In this document: positions 43,879-52,244 of the stretch, piece after piece
How the letters are laid out: each line of letters starts with the position of its first letter
Position numbering within the stretch: position 1 is the stretch's first letter
Assembly (NCBI RefSeq): GCF_001620265.1
Contig: NZ_CP012661.1
Span: 2,418,001 to 2,482,000 of the forward strand
Reading direction: 5' to 3'
Length of the DNA: 64,000 nt
DNA from: Frigidibacter mobilis
Lineage (GTDB): Bacteria; Pseudomonadota; Alphaproteobacteria; Rhodobacterales; Rhodobacteraceae
Made by a program: the position numbers and the translations under genes
The notes under the pieces: model-generated
What the model saw: only the letters and a program-made list of their open reading frames with translations
Told to the model about the DNA's origin: nothing
Databases searched by the model: none

Positions 43879-44027
43879 GCCGCCCCGGTCCCCGCGCCTG
43901 CCTGCTGCGCCGTTGGGGTTCAGTTTGCACAGGATGCGGGCTGTGAAAAGGCCCCAATCGCCGGGATTTGCCGGCGCGGCGCATGAGGCTTTGGCAGGTG
44001 CCCAGATTTTGGGCGGCCGCAGGGCGG

Positions 44028-44501
44028 TCAATCGCGGCTTCGGGCGCCGGCCGTCTGGCGCAGGTCGGCAGCACGGCCGTTCAGCAGGTTCAGGACCCCG
44101 GGCGGCAGCCCGGCGCCGCGCAGCGCCTCGATCAGGCCGAGCCAGGCCGGCGGGCTCGCGCGCGGCGCCACCAGCACCAGCACCCGGCCCGAGGCGAGCA
44201 TGCCCGCCAGCCTTGCAGGCTGCGGCAGCGTGAAGCGCAGCAGCGGTGCGGCGGGGAATGTGGCCGGCGCCTCCGGCACCTCCAGCCCCGCCGCTGCCAG
44301 CAGCCCGGCGCGGGCTGCTGGCGCCAGCGCCGCCCATTCCGGCGCGGCCTGCGCCGCCACCGCCAGCGCCCGCGCCAGATCCTGCGGTCCCGCCAGCACC
44401 CGGCGCCCGCGCGGCCCGCCCGCCATCCGCTGCGACAGCGGCGCGCGCCAGGCTCCGCCCACGAAATGCGTCAAGCGCCGCTCTGCAAGATCGTCCTGCA
44501 T
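44028..44501 (-). CDS. Shortened aldehyde-dehydrogenase-like protein
   Basis: A 157-residue protein that retains two pieces of an aldehyde dehydrogenase: the N-terminal HFVGGAWRAP...AAPEWAALAPAARAGLLA (residues about 12-75) and the cofactor-domain end ALRGAGLPPGVLNLLNG (about 125-145). The middle is shortened and the catalytic domain with its Cys is absent, so dehydrogenase activity is not expected. It is open and follows the MocR gene by 5 bases. It is either a decayed paralogue or a repurposed small protein. Confidence 0.65.
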   Translation of the reverse strand: MQDDLAERRLTHFVGGAWRAPLSQRMAGGPRGRRVLAGPQDLARALAVAAQAAPEWAALAPAARAGLLAAAGLEVPEAPATFPAAPLLRFTLPQPARLAGMLASGRVLVLVAPRASPPAWLGLIEALRGAGLPPGVLNLLNGRAADLRQTAGARSRD

Positions 44502-44506
44502 GCCGG

Positions 44507-45916
44507 TCAGACCGGCAGATCGCCGGGCGGCCGCGACAAGAGCCGCGACAGCGTCGCCAGCGCCGTCGCAAACCGCTCCTCGCTGACCCCCGCCGCCACC
44601 GCGATGCGCACCGCATTGGGGGCATGGCCGTCCTGCAGCGCATATTCGTCAGCGGACCGGATCAGCACCCCCGCCCCTTCCGCCTCGCGCGCAAAGGTCG
44701 AGGCGCGCCAGCCGATCGGCAGCCGCAGCCACAGGAAGGACAGCCCCGGCTGCCACGACAGGTCATAGCGGCCAAGCGCGTTCACCGCCGTGGTCAACCG
44801 CCGCGCATAGACGGCGTTCACCCGGTCGCGCAGCTCTGCCGCCCGGCCCGAGACCAGAAGGTCGGTCACGATATCGGTCAGCGGGCGCGCAAGGCCGAAG
44901 AAGCTGTGCTGCGCCGTCAGCCGCCCGGCCTCGCCCATGCCGCGCGGCGTGACGATGAACCCCAGCCGCAGCCCGGCCGAGACCGATTTCGACAGGCTGG
45001 TGACATGCCACACCCGTTCCGGCGCCAGCGCCCTCAGCGCAGGTTCGGCCCCGCCGGGCACCGAGTAGCAATCGTCCTCGATGATCTGCAGGTCATGGGC
45101 GCGCGCCACCGCCACGATCTCCTCGCGGCGCGCCAGCGGCATCCGCACGGTGGTGGGGTTCTGCGCCTCGGGCGTCAGGAACAGGATCCGCCCGCCATGC
45201 CGACGGCAGGCCGCATCCAGCGCATCGGCGCGCATCCCATGCCCGTCCATCGCCACCGGCACCATCTCGGCCCGGTTCAGCCGCGCGGCATGGCGAAAGC
45301 CCGGATAGGCCAGCTCTTCGGCAAAGACCACCGGGCGGTCGCCGCGCAGGCAGCATTGCAGCACCAGGTTCATCGCCGATTGTCCGCCATGTGCGGGTAC
45401 AATCTCATCCGCATCGAAAGGCCCAAGCGCCCGCTCCTGCAGCCAGGCCGCCAGCGCCGCGCGCAGCGGCTTGTCGCGCCGCAGCGAGGGATATTCCAGC
45501 CAGTCCGACCCGATCTGCCCTGACACCCGCACCATCGCCTCGGCCAGTGCCGCGCTCTGGCCCACGTCGGGCAGCTGCGGCGAGCGCAGGTCGACCGGCC
45601 CACAACCCTGCGCATCCGCCTCCGGCCGCTCGACATGCAGCGGCTGGCTCGGTCCCAGCCGCGGCGCACGGGCGGCGACGAAGGTTCCGCGCCCCACCGC
45701 CGCTTCCAGCAACCCCTCATCGGTGCCGATGGTATAGGCGCGGGCGACGGTGCCGGGGGTCACGCCGATCCGCCAGGCCAGTTCGCGCACCGGGGGCAGC
45801 TTGACGCCCTCGCTCAGCCGGCCCTCGCGCACCGCGTCGCGCAACGCATGGGCGAGCGCAAGATATTTGGGACCGGCGAATTGTCCCAGATCGGGACACC
45901 AAGTTGTATCAGTCAC
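44507..45916 (-). CDS. MocR-family (GntR-HTH/aminotransferase) transcriptional regulator
   Basis: A 469-residue PLP-binding regulator. The N-terminal GntR winged helix (about 15-80, REGRLSEGVKLPPVRELAWR, IGVTPGTVARAYTIGTDEGL) joins an aminotransferase-fold domain. The PLP Lys is in VTSLSKSVSAGLRLGF, with QSAMNLVLQCCLRGDRPVVF and IIEDDCYSVPGGAEP. The start is a GTG at 45916. It diverges from DUF1127 and precedes the ALDH-like gene and polyamine transporter, so GABA/polyamine metabolism is a reasonable but unproved target. Confidence 0.92.
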   Translation of the reverse strand: MTDTTWCPDLGQFAGPKYLALAHALRDAVREGRLSEGVKLPPVRELAWRIGVTPGTVARAYTIGTDEGLLEAAVGRGTFVAARAPRLGPSQPLHVERPEADAQGCGPVDLRSPQLPDVGQSAALAEAMVRVSGQIGSDWLEYPSLRRDKPLRAALAAWLQERALGPFDADEIVPAHGGQSAMNLVLQCCLRGDRPVVFAEELAYPGFRHAARLNRAEMVPVAMDGHGMRADALDAACRRHGGRILFLTPEAQNPTTVRMPLARREEIVAVARAHDLQIIEDDCYSVPGGAEPALRALAPERVWHVTSLSKSVSAGLRLGFIVTPRGMGEAGRLTAQHSFFGLARPLTDIVTDLLVSGRAAELRDRVNAVYARRLTTAVNALGRYDLSWQPGLSFLWLRLPIGWRASTFAREAEGAGVLIRSADEYALQDGHAPNAVRIAVAAGVSEERFATALATLSRLLSRPPGDLPV

Positions 45917-45985
45917 AATGTTTCTCTGGAAGGAACGCCTGCAGATTTGTATTCATGCACCTACCAAACACTGATGATTGTATCA
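45904..45985. promoter_or_regulatory. TTGTATCA direct repeats in the MocR/DUF1127 region
   Basis: TTGTATCA occurs at 45904-45911 and again at 45978-45985, with a related TTGTATTCA between them. MocR-type regulators often bind direct repeats near their own gene. The first copy overlaps the MocR start codons, so coincidence cannot be excluded. Confidence 0.35.
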
Positions 45986-46002
45986 ACACAAAAGGTTTCC
46001 AG

Positions 46003-46227
46003 ATGTCGTCCCTGCTGCTCAACGCCTCGCAATCCGCCTCCAATGGCGTGACGCTGCCGCGCCGCGCCGGGATGCTGCGTCAGGTCACCACCGCCATTTC
46101 CACATATTACACCCGCCGCGCCACCCGCCGGGCGCTGGCCAGGCTCGACGAATACATGCTGCGCGATATCGGGGTGGACCCGCTGCATGCGCGGCAGGAG
46201 GTCGGCAAGCCGTTCTGGCTGAGCTGA
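46003..46227 (+). CDS. DUF1127 domain protein
   Basis: A 74-residue protein with the Arg-rich C-terminal DUF1127 motif (RRALARLDEYMLRDIGVDPL, residues about 44-63). The N-terminal half (MSSLLLNASQSASNGVTLPR) is variable. DUF1127 proteins are small, often strongly expressed, and in Rhodobacter relatives linked to stress and RNA turnover. The ATG at 46003 is used because the family similarity begins nearby. A strong terminator follows at 46273. Confidence 0.88.
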   Translation: MSSLLLNASQSASNGVTLPRRAGMLRQVTTAISTYYTRRATRRALARLDEYMLRDIGVDPLHARQEVGKPFWLS

Positions 46228-46272
46228 CGTAGCAGTTCGGGTTCCGCCAACCCCTGACGGATACCCTCTTCC

Positions 46273-46302
46273 TGGCCGGGCCCAGTGCCCGGCCATTTTT
46301 TT
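46273..46302 (+). terminator. Rho-independent terminator after DUF1127
   Basis: TGGCCGGGC (46273-46281) pairs with GCCCGGCCA (46287-46295) around a 5-base loop, followed by seven T. It lies between the convergent stops of DUF1127 and the transglycosylase. Confidence 0.92.
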
Positions 46303-46337
46303 GCCCGGCCATGTCTTGCCTGGCAGCCCTGAAGCGA

Positions 46338-46988
46338 TCAGCTGCCCAGGATGACCTTCACGTAATTGGTGGTCTCAGCATAGGGCGGGATGCCGCCATG
46401 CTTCTGCACCGCCTCCGGCCCGGCATTGTAGGCGGCCAGCGCCAGACGCCAGTTGCCGAAACGGTCATACATCTGTCGCAGGTAGCGCGCCCCGCCATCG
46501 AGGTTCTGCGCCGGGTCCGACGAATCCACCCCCAGAAGCGAGGCGGTGCCGGGCATCAGCTGCGCCAGCCCTGAGGCGCCCTTGGCCGAGACCGCGCCGT
46601 GGTTCCATCCGCTTTCCTGCTGCACCAGCCGCAGGAACAGGTCCTCGGGAATGCCGTGGCGGCGGGCGGCGGCCTTCGCCACCTCCAGATACTCGCCCTT
46701 GTACTTGCCGGTATAGCGCGGCACCGCGCCGATGACCGTGCCGCTGGCCGCATCGTAATTGGGCTGGTAGCGCACCGAGTTTTCATATTGCTGGGCGCCG
46801 CGGGTATCGAGCAGGCGGGTCTGGTTCTGGAACAGCACCAGGCGGTTCTTCGCGGATCCCGTGGCCGAGAGCCCCTCGGCAAGGGCCGGCGCCCCGGTCA
46901 TCAGGGCCGCCAGCGCCAGGCTGGTCCGCAGCGAAACACACCGGCGCGGCCAGGACCGGGCCGCCGCAACACACATGGCTCTTGTCAC
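46338..46988 (-). CDS. Lytic transglycosylase, SLT domain
   Basis: A 216-residue periplasmic muramidase-like enzyme. A signal-type N-terminus ([20 protein letters not shown], ending near residue 38) is followed by a short linker. The SLT domain (about 108-214) has the catalytic Glu in [20 protein letters not shown], then [27 protein letters not shown] and [20 protein letters not shown]. No other domain. It could act in envelope remodelling or conjugation-type machines; nothing specific is nearby. Confidence 0.9.
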   Translation of the reverse strand: MTRAMCVAAARSWPRRCVSLRTSLALAALMTGAPALAEGLSATGSAKNRLVLFQNQTRLLDTRGAQQYENSVRYQPNYDAASGTVIGAVPRYTGKYKGEYLEVAKAAARRHGIPEDLFLRLVQQESGWNHGAVSAKGASGLAQLMPGTASLLGVDSSDPAQNLDGGARYLRQMYDRFGNWRLALAAYNAGPEAVQKHGGIPPYAETTNYVKVILGS

Positions 46989-47271
46989 TGTCCGCCCATT
47001 TGTTGCCTACTCTTCCGGGGCGGAACTATACCGGCTTTGCGCATTTGCGCCAGTCCCTGCACGGCACCCGCGCGCCAGGCCGGGCCGCGACAGCGTGCAG
47101 CGGCAGTTTGCCGCCGATGCGCTGCCGCCCCGGCCCCCGCCCCACCCCGGCTGCGGGGAGAATTAGGCTTTCCTTAACCTTGATCGGATGGTCTAACCGG
47201 AAGCCAATTTTCGGGATTCGCGGGGCCACCCGGACGGGCGGGCACCGGCACAAGTTCAGGGGAGGCACGCG

Positions 47272-47802
47272 ATGGCGGGCTCGGTCAACAAGGTCATTCT
47301 GGTCGGAAATCTGGGGCGCGACCCCGAGGTGCGCAACTTCCCGAACGGCGGCAAGGTCTGCAACCTGCGCATCGCCACCTCCGAAACCTGGCGCGACAAG
47401 CAAAGCGGCGAGCGCAAGGAGCGGACCGAATGGCATTCGGTGGCGATCTTCAACGAGAACCTCGCCAGGATCGCCGAGCAGTATCTGCGCAAGGGCTCGA
47501 CGGTGTATATCGAGGGCCAGCTGGAAACCCGCAAATGGCAGGACCAGTCCGGCGCAGACCGCTACACGACCGAGATCGTGCTGCGCCAGTTCCGCGGCGA
47601 GCTGACCCTGCTGGGCGGCCGCGGCGATGCCTCGGGCGGCGGCGGTTCCAGCGACCGCGATGAAGGCTATGGCGGCGGCGAGAGCTATGGCGGCGGGTCG
47701 TCGGGCGGCTATGGCGGCGCCTCCTCGGGCGGCGGTGGCCGGTCGGGCGGCGGCGGTGGCGGCGCTGCGCGTCAGGATCTGGACGACGACATCCCGTTCT
47801 GA
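47272..47802 (+). CDS. ssb: Single-stranded DNA-binding protein
   Basis: A 176-residue SSB. The OB fold is in residues 1-115 ([56 protein letters not shown]). A Gly-rich, disordered linker (about 120-168) and the acidic interaction tail DDDIPF complete the standard layout. It acts in replication, repair and recombination. The ATG at 47272 has a GGGGAGG ribosome site. I found no LexA box in the 280-base leader (46989-47271). Confidence 0.97.
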   Translation: MAGSVNKVILVGNLGRDPEVRNFPNGGKVCNLRIATSETWRDKQSGERKERTEWHSVAIFNENLARIAEQYLRKGSTVYIEGQLETRKWQDQSGADRYTTEIVLRQFRGELTLLGGRGDASGGGGSSDRDEGYGGGESYGGGSSGGYGGASSGGGGRSGGGGGGAARQDLDDDIPF

Positions 47803-47917
47803 GGCGCGGCGATCACTCCCCCGTCAACTTGCGCTGTCGCAGGGGAGCACCTGGTTCCGGGCAAGAAGAACGAGATCTGAAGGCCAGCTCGGCACTCCAG
47901 CCCCCCACACATGACAA

Positions 47918-47945
47918 GGGGCCGCGCGGCACAGCCGGCGGCCCC
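47918..47945 (-). terminator. Possible terminator after the DsrE-like gene
   Basis: GGGGCCGC (47918-47925) pairs with GCGGCCCC (47938-47945) with a 12-base loop. On the minus strand it lies 23 bases after the DsrE stop, but only a weak T-stretch follows. Confidence 0.5.
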
Positions 47946-47968
47946 CTCTCCTCTCGCTGATCCCGGGA

Positions 47969-48409
47969 TCAGAAGCTCATCACCTGCGTATCTTCCGCAA
48001 CGATCGCCGCGCCCATCGCATCGGGCGCCGCCGCCGTCACGCCGTCGATCAGCACCGAGGCATCGGCCCCCATCCCCGGCAGGTAGATCGCGCAGACCTC
48101 GACCTTCACCGCGCTCTTTTCCATCAGCATCTTCATCAGCCCCTGCGGGCTCGCGCCCTTCGGCGGCTGGCCGGCAGTGGCAGTTTCCGGCGCCGCCTTC
48201 AGCGCGATATCGGCAGCCGGACCGCAGAGCAGGATCCGCGCCTCGGCCCCCGCGGCGACGGCGTTCATGGTCAGCACCATCGCCATCAGCTGCGTCTGCG
48301 GCTCGGGCGCGGTCAGGATGGTGATGAGCTTTTGCGCCTCATCGGCAGCAGCGGGAGAGGCGATCATCAGCCCAGCAAGCGCGGCGGGCAGGAAACGGGT
48401 CTTGGTCAT
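47969..48409 (-). CDS. Periplasmic DsrE/F-like sulfur-relay family protein
   Basis: A 146-residue protein with signal peptide MTKTRFLPAALAGLMIASPA (cleavage near residue 22). A DsrE-like Rossmann-type fold follows: LITILTAPEPQTQLMAMVLT, AEARILLCGPAADIALKAAP, LMKMLMEKSAVKVEVCAIYL. Cys residues in ILLCGPA and VEVCAIY sit where DsrE-type proteins bind sulfur. It is the last gene of the SQR cassette, so persulfide handling in the periplasm is inferred. Confidence 0.82.
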   Translation of the reverse strand: MTKTRFLPAALAGLMIASPAAADEAQKLITILTAPEPQTQLMAMVLTMNAVAAGAEARILLCGPAADIALKAAPETATAGQPPKGASPQGLMKMLMEKSAVKVEVCAIYLPGMGADASVLIDGVTAAAPDAMGAAIVAEDTQVMSF

Positions 48410-48443
48410 GAGGATGGTCCTTTGATCGGGAAGGGGGAACGGG

Positions 48444-49463
48444 TCATTCGGGCCGGCAGATCTCGCCCCGTGCAATGGCGAGCGTCGTGCGCCCGACCAG
48501 CCCGGCAATCACCAGCGCCAGCAGCGCCAGCAGCGCGAAACCGATGCGCTGATGCGCCAGCGACTGCGCCGCGGCGCCGTGAGCAAAACTGGCAATGGTC
48601 AGCGCCGCCAGCGGAAAGGACAGGGCCCAGAACGACATCGCAAAAGGCAACCGCAGGATCCGCGGCAGTTGCAGCGCCACGATGGCGGCAAAGACATAGC
48701 CCAGGCTCAGCAGCACATGGCCGAAGGCATCGACCCCGCTCGCCGGCGCCATCATCCGCAGCCAGGCGACATAGCCCACCGCCGGCGGCGCGATCAGGAT
48801 CACCAGCGTCGGCTGCAACCGGCCCGGCAGCGGGTCGTGGAACACCAGCCGGTTGAACACCAGCGTCAGCAGCACCAGCCAGAACAAGAGCCCGCCCGAG
48901 AAGAACAGCCAGGACAGGTCCATGTAGCCAAGCGGCGCCCCCGCCACCGGAACGATCACGTTGCCCACCGCCGGGATGAACCAGGCCGGGCTCAGATGTC
49001 CGTGCTGGAAGGCCCGCGTGCCGATCCAGCCGGAAATCACCGCCAGGGTCAGGACGCCCTGCAGCAGCGTGCCCATCCCCCAGACCAGCAGCGCCAGCCG
49101 CGGCCAGTCGCCCAGCATCGCCGTCGCCAGCAGCAGCATCGAGACCGAGACGGTGGGAAAGAAGGCCAGCCGCACCGGGTGGTGCCATTCCGCCTGCACG
49201 GCAGCGGGATGGCGCAGCGCCTTGGCGCCATAGAGCCCGACCAGCGCCACGAACACCGCGATGGTGACAGCCAGCAGCAGATGTGACAGGCCCGGCCCGC
49301 GCCCCAAGGCGCGCTCGGCCGCGTGAGCCGCCAGCGTGAAGCCGCCCAGGCCCATCGTGGTGGCAAAGAAGGTGATCGGGAAATGCTCCAGCCGGCCATG
49401 AGCCGCAGCAGCTGCATGCGGCATCGGGGAGGGCATCGGAACCGGCGGCTCGGCAAGGCTCAT
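48444..49463 (-). CDS. TDT-family (SLAC1/TehA-like) transporter
   Basis: A 339-residue inner-membrane protein with about ten helices. It starts MSLAEPPVPMPSPMPHAAAA; the core begins LEHFPITFFATTMGLGGFTL. The pore-type Phe residues and HHPVRLAFFPTVSVSMLLLA, PAWFIPAVGNVIVPVAGAPL and FALSFPLAALTIASF-type FWALSFPLAALTIASFAHGA are family hallmarks. Members export sulfite, tellurite or malate. In this SQR cassette sulfite or a related sulfur anion is the likely substrate; that is inference. Confidence 0.88.
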   Translation of the reverse strand: MSLAEPPVPMPSPMPHAAAAAHGRLEHFPITFFATTMGLGGFTLAAHAAERALGRGPGLSHLLLAVTIAVFVALVGLYGAKALRHPAAVQAEWHHPVRLAFFPTVSVSMLLLATAMLGDWPRLALLVWGMGTLLQGVLTLAVISGWIGTRAFQHGHLSPAWFIPAVGNVIVPVAGAPLGYMDLSWLFFSGGLLFWLVLLTLVFNRLVFHDPLPGRLQPTLVILIAPPAVGYVAWLRMMAPASGVDAFGHVLLSLGYVFAAIVALQLPRILRLPFAMSFWALSFPLAALTIASFAHGAAAQSLAHQRIGFALLALLALVIAGLVGRTTLAIARGEICRPE

Positions 49464-49577
49464 CGGGGGGTACTCCGGCAAAAGGGGGGCCAGCGCGCGG
49501 CGGCAGCCGCGCGGAAGGGGCAGGTCAGGTGTGAAGCTTGGCGGCCGGGCCGGCACGCAGTCCGGCCCGAACCCTGG

Positions 49578-49931
49578 TCAACGGCGCTGCGGACCTCCGG
49601 CAAGCGCCTGCGCGACATAGGACAGGATCGTCAGCCCGACCCCGCCAGCCACGCCGATACCGATCAGCACGATCACGTCGATCGGCCCGCCGATATCGCG
49701 GAACCCCGAGGAGGTCATCGCCTGCACGAACCAGATCGCGGCAATGGCCCCGACCGGGGCCAGCAATTCGGCCCGCACCAGACGGCGGCTTTCCAGATTG
49801 CGGTCGCGGATCAGCACATAGACGAAGGCCACCGTCACCAGCGCCGCCGCAGCCACCATCGCCCAGAACAGGCCAAAGCCGAAAATCTCCTCGAACACCG
49901 CGATCAGCGTCTCGAATGTCAGGTCTTTCAT
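49578..49931 (-). CDS. DUF5368 small membrane protein
   Basis: A 117-residue integral membrane protein with three helices: LTFETLIAVFEEIFGFGLFW, AMVAAAALVTVAFVYVLIRD and, after RLVRAELLAPVGAIAAIWFV, VIVLIGIGVAGGVGLTILSY. It matches DUF5368, known mainly from Rhodobacterales next to sulfide-oxidation genes. No function is established. It lies 13 bases after the SQR gene and before the TDT transporter, probably one operon. Confidence 0.82.
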   Translation of the reverse strand: MKDLTFETLIAVFEEIFGFGLFWAMVAAAALVTVAFVYVLIRDRNLESRRLVRAELLAPVGAIAAIWFVQAMTSSGFRDIGGPIDVIVLIGIGVAGGVGLTILSYVAQALAGGPQRR

Positions 49932-49944
49932 GCCCGTGCTCTCC

Positions 49945-51264
49945 TCAGGCCTTGCCGCGCAGCATGGCGTTATAGGTGGGTTTCAGTGCGATTTCCTTCA
50001 TCAGCCAGGAAATCCACAGCTCCTCCAGCGGCGCGATCACGCCGGGGAAGGACGGGGTCAGGTTGTCGTTATAGTCGAACTCGACCAGCATCGCCTTGCC
50101 GATCCGGGTAATCAGCGGGCAGGAGGTATAGCCGTTGTAGATCTGCGTGCCTTCCTTGCCCTCGATCTGCGCGACCAGATGGTCCTCGACCACCGGCACC
50201 ATCCACTTAACGCTGGCCGCGGTCTTGCCCTTGGGCACGCCGCAGATGTCGCCCAGGCCGAACACCTCGGGGAAGCGGGCATGGCGCAGCGTACCCTTGT
50301 CCACCTCGATCCAGCCCTGGTCGGTCCACTTGTCTGCCCAGGAAAGCCCGGAGGCCCGCACCACATCGGGCGCCCGCATCGGCGGGATCACGTTGATGAA
50401 ATCGTATCCCTCTTCCCTGGTGCCCTCGGGCGTCTGGAAGGTGGCGATGCGCTTGCCCGGGTCCAGGGCGATCAGCACATGGTCCATCGCCGTCTGGATA
50501 TTGCGCTCGCCAAACAGCATCCGCACCTTTTCCGACACGATCGGAACCGAGAAGAACGCCTTGTTATGGGCGAAATACTTGATCTCCACCTTGCCGCGCG
50601 TGCCTTTGCGCACCGCGTAGTCGTCGGTGAGGAAGGTGTATTTCAACGGAGCGCCGGCACATTTCATCTCGGTCGCGGGGCGCGAGAACACGCCCACCCC
50701 GCCCTCCGAGGTGAACTTGTCCATCGCCGCCCAGGTCTTCGCCGCATAGTCCGGCCCGGCATAGACCGAGCCCAGGCCATTGCTGCCGACCAGATCCAGC
50801 GACATGCCGGGGATCGCGTCGTAATCCAGCTTGAGCCCCGTCGCCACGATCAGGAAATCATAGCTCAGCACGCTGCCGCCGCTTGTGGTGACGGTCCTCG
50901 CCTCCGGGTCGATTTCGGCCGCGGCCTCCTCGATCAGGCTCACGCCCTGCGGCAGCCAGTCCTTCGTCGCCGAGATCGAATAGCCCTCGGGCTTCAGCCC
51001 CGCCGCGATCAGCGTGAATCCCGGCTGGTAGAGATGCTGCTTGCGCGCATCCAGTACCGTGATATCGGCGCCGTCCAGCCGGTGCACCAGCCGGTTCGCC
51101 AGCGCGGTGCCGGCAGCGCCTGCGCCCAGGATCACGATCTTCGCCGCGGTCTTCACCCGCTCCGCCCGCGCCGGGGCAGAGCCCAGGGCCAGCAATGCCG
51201 CAGATCCCCCCGCAAGCCCCAAAAATCCCCGGCGCGACGATACCATCGCGTCAAATTCATTCAT
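49945..51264 (-). CDS. Tat-exported sulfide:quinone reductase-like flavoprotein
   Basis: A 439-residue FAD enzyme that would oxidise sulfide and reduce quinone. It starts MNEFDAMVSSRRGFLGLAGG; the twin-arginine signal SRRGFLGLAG...APARA ends near residue 34. The FAD dinucleotide fold follows (IVILGAGAAGTALANRL, about 43-59). Cys202 (TEMKCAG) and Cys382 (NGYTSCPLIT) match two SQR redox Cys. A third Cys341 is in GDICGVPKGKTAAS. A Tat signal is unusual for SQR and recalls FccB; the C-terminal pattern favours SQR. It heads an operon with DUF5368, TDT and DsrE. Confidence 0.85.
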   Translation of the reverse strand: MNEFDAMVSSRRGFLGLAGGSAALLALGSAPARAERVKTAAKIVILGAGAAGTALANRLVHRLDGADITVLDARKQHLYQPGFTLIAAGLKPEGYSISATKDWLPQGVSLIEEAAAEIDPEARTVTTSGGSVLSYDFLIVATGLKLDYDAIPGMSLDLVGSNGLGSVYAGPDYAAKTWAAMDKFTSEGGVGVFSRPATEMKCAGAPLKYTFLTDDYAVRKGTRGKVEIKYFAHNKAFFSVPIVSEKVRMLFGERNIQTAMDHVLIALDPGKRIATFQTPEGTREEGYDFINVIPPMRAPDVVRASGLSWADKWTDQGWIEVDKGTLRHARFPEVFGLGDICGVPKGKTAASVKWMVPVVEDHLVAQIEGKEGTQIYNGYTSCPLITRIGKAMLVEFDYNDNLTPSFPGVIAPLEELWISWLMKEIALKPTYNAMLRGKA

Positions 51265-51319
51265 CCGCCCGTCTCCCTGCTTCATATGCACGATCTAGCA
51301 TGTATCTGCAGAGAGCTAT

Positions 51320-51333
51320 TTGATGCAGATCAA
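51320..51333. promoter_or_regulatory. Perfect FNR/FnrL box between SQR and Rrf2 genes
   Basis: TTGAT-GCAG-ATCAA matches the FNR consensus TTGAT-N4-ATCAA without mismatch. It lies 56 bases before the SQR start and 98 before the Rrf2 start. It predicts control by oxygen through an FnrL-type regulator. Confidence 0.8.
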
Positions 51334-51363
51334 AACATACATCCCGAATATGTGATCTGCGTC
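51322..51363. promoter_or_regulatory. Long imperfect inverted repeat overlapping the FNR box
   Basis: GATGCAGATC...ACATA (51322-51339) and TATGTGATCTGCGTC (51349-51363) are complementary with small gaps. It could be the site of the divergent Rrf2 regulator. Confidence 0.45.
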
Positions 51364-51430
51364 AATTCGCCGGGCGCAAGACATGGTTACCCTGGTCGGC
51401 AACCGCAGCCCCATGCAAGGACATCCCGCG

Positions 51431-51916
51431 ATGAGATTGACGATCCGCACCAACCTCGCCATGCGCGCGCTGATGTTCTGTGCGGTCAACGAGGGGCGCT
51501 ATGTGCGCAAGCATGAAATCGCCGCCGCCTGCAACGCCTCGGAAAACCATCTGGCGCAGGTGGTGAACACGCTGGCGCAACTGGGTTTCGTCGATACCCA
51601 GCGCGGCCGCGCCGGCGGCCTGCGCCTCGCGCGGTCGATGGACACGATCAGCGTCGGCCAGGTCTGCCGCGCTTTCGAGACCGGAGTGCCCTTCACGGAA
51701 TGTTTCGACCCCGAAGTGAACACCTGCCCGCTGGCCGCCTGCTGCCGCCTGCGCAAGGGGCTCGTTCAAGCGCTGGAGGCCTTCTATTCCTCGCTCGACA
51801 GCCTCAGCCTTGCCGATCTGGTCGAGGATAACGTGCCTCTCGAACATTTGCTGTTCTTGGTCACGCCGCGGCGCGCCCCCGCCTGCGCCCAGATGCGGTC
51901 CGCGCAAACCCATTGA
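51431..51916 (+). CDS. Rrf2-family regulator, NsrR-like
   Basis: A 161-residue winged-helix regulator. It starts MRLTIRTNLAMRALMFCAVN at 51431 after AGGACAT; an upstream in-frame ATG adds 16 residues without family match. The HTH is about residues 28-60 (IAAACNASENHLAQVVNTLA). The Fe-S binding loop has Cys91, Cys99 and Cys104/105 (CFDPEVNTCPLAACC), as in NO-sensing NsrR. It diverges from the SQR operon. Sensing NO, sulfide or iron-sulfur status is possible; the NsrR-type spacing favours a cluster. Confidence 0.9.
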   Translation: MRLTIRTNLAMRALMFCAVNEGRYVRKHEIAAACNASENHLAQVVNTLAQLGFVDTQRGRAGGLRLARSMDTISVGQVCRAFETGVPFTECFDPEVNTCPLAACCRLRKGLVQALEAFYSSLDSLSLADLVEDNVPLEHLLFLVTPRRAPACAQMRSAQTH

Positions 51917-52028
51917 CGCGGGCATGATCCGGCCTTAACTGCGCCACGCTTCGGCCTGACATCCTTGTCACGCTGGGGCAGAGGCAGCAGAACGCACCCG
52001 AATCATGGGTGCAACAGGATCGACGCGC

Positions 52029-52184
52029 ATGACCATTTCCCAGATGTCTTCCAGCAGCGCCCCGGCGCAGCAACAGGGTGCAGAGCCCGCCCCCCGCCCC
52101 GAAGCCAAGCGCGAAGCCGGCGCCCCGCAGCAGATGCAGGCCGCAGCCCCCACGCCGCGCTTCACCGACTGGGCGGCGATCTGA
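52029..52184 (+). CDS. Small 51-residue hypothetical protein
   Basis: An ATG frame of 51 codons: MTISQMSSSSAPAQQQGAEP at the start and PTPRFTDWAAI at the end. It is Ala/Pro/Gln-rich and without membrane segment. An AGGA lies about 13 bases upstream. It fits the space between the Rrf2 gene and the TfoX-like gene on the same strand. No family was recognised; coding status is uncertain. Confidence 0.35.
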   Translation: MTISQMSSSSAPAQQQGAEPAPRPEAKREAGAPQQMQAAAPTPRFTDWAAI

Positions 52185-52244
52185 CCGCTTGACCGCTCCC
52201 GGTCCCGGCGGCACCCTCCCGGCATCCGTTCAGGAGTGTCCAGG

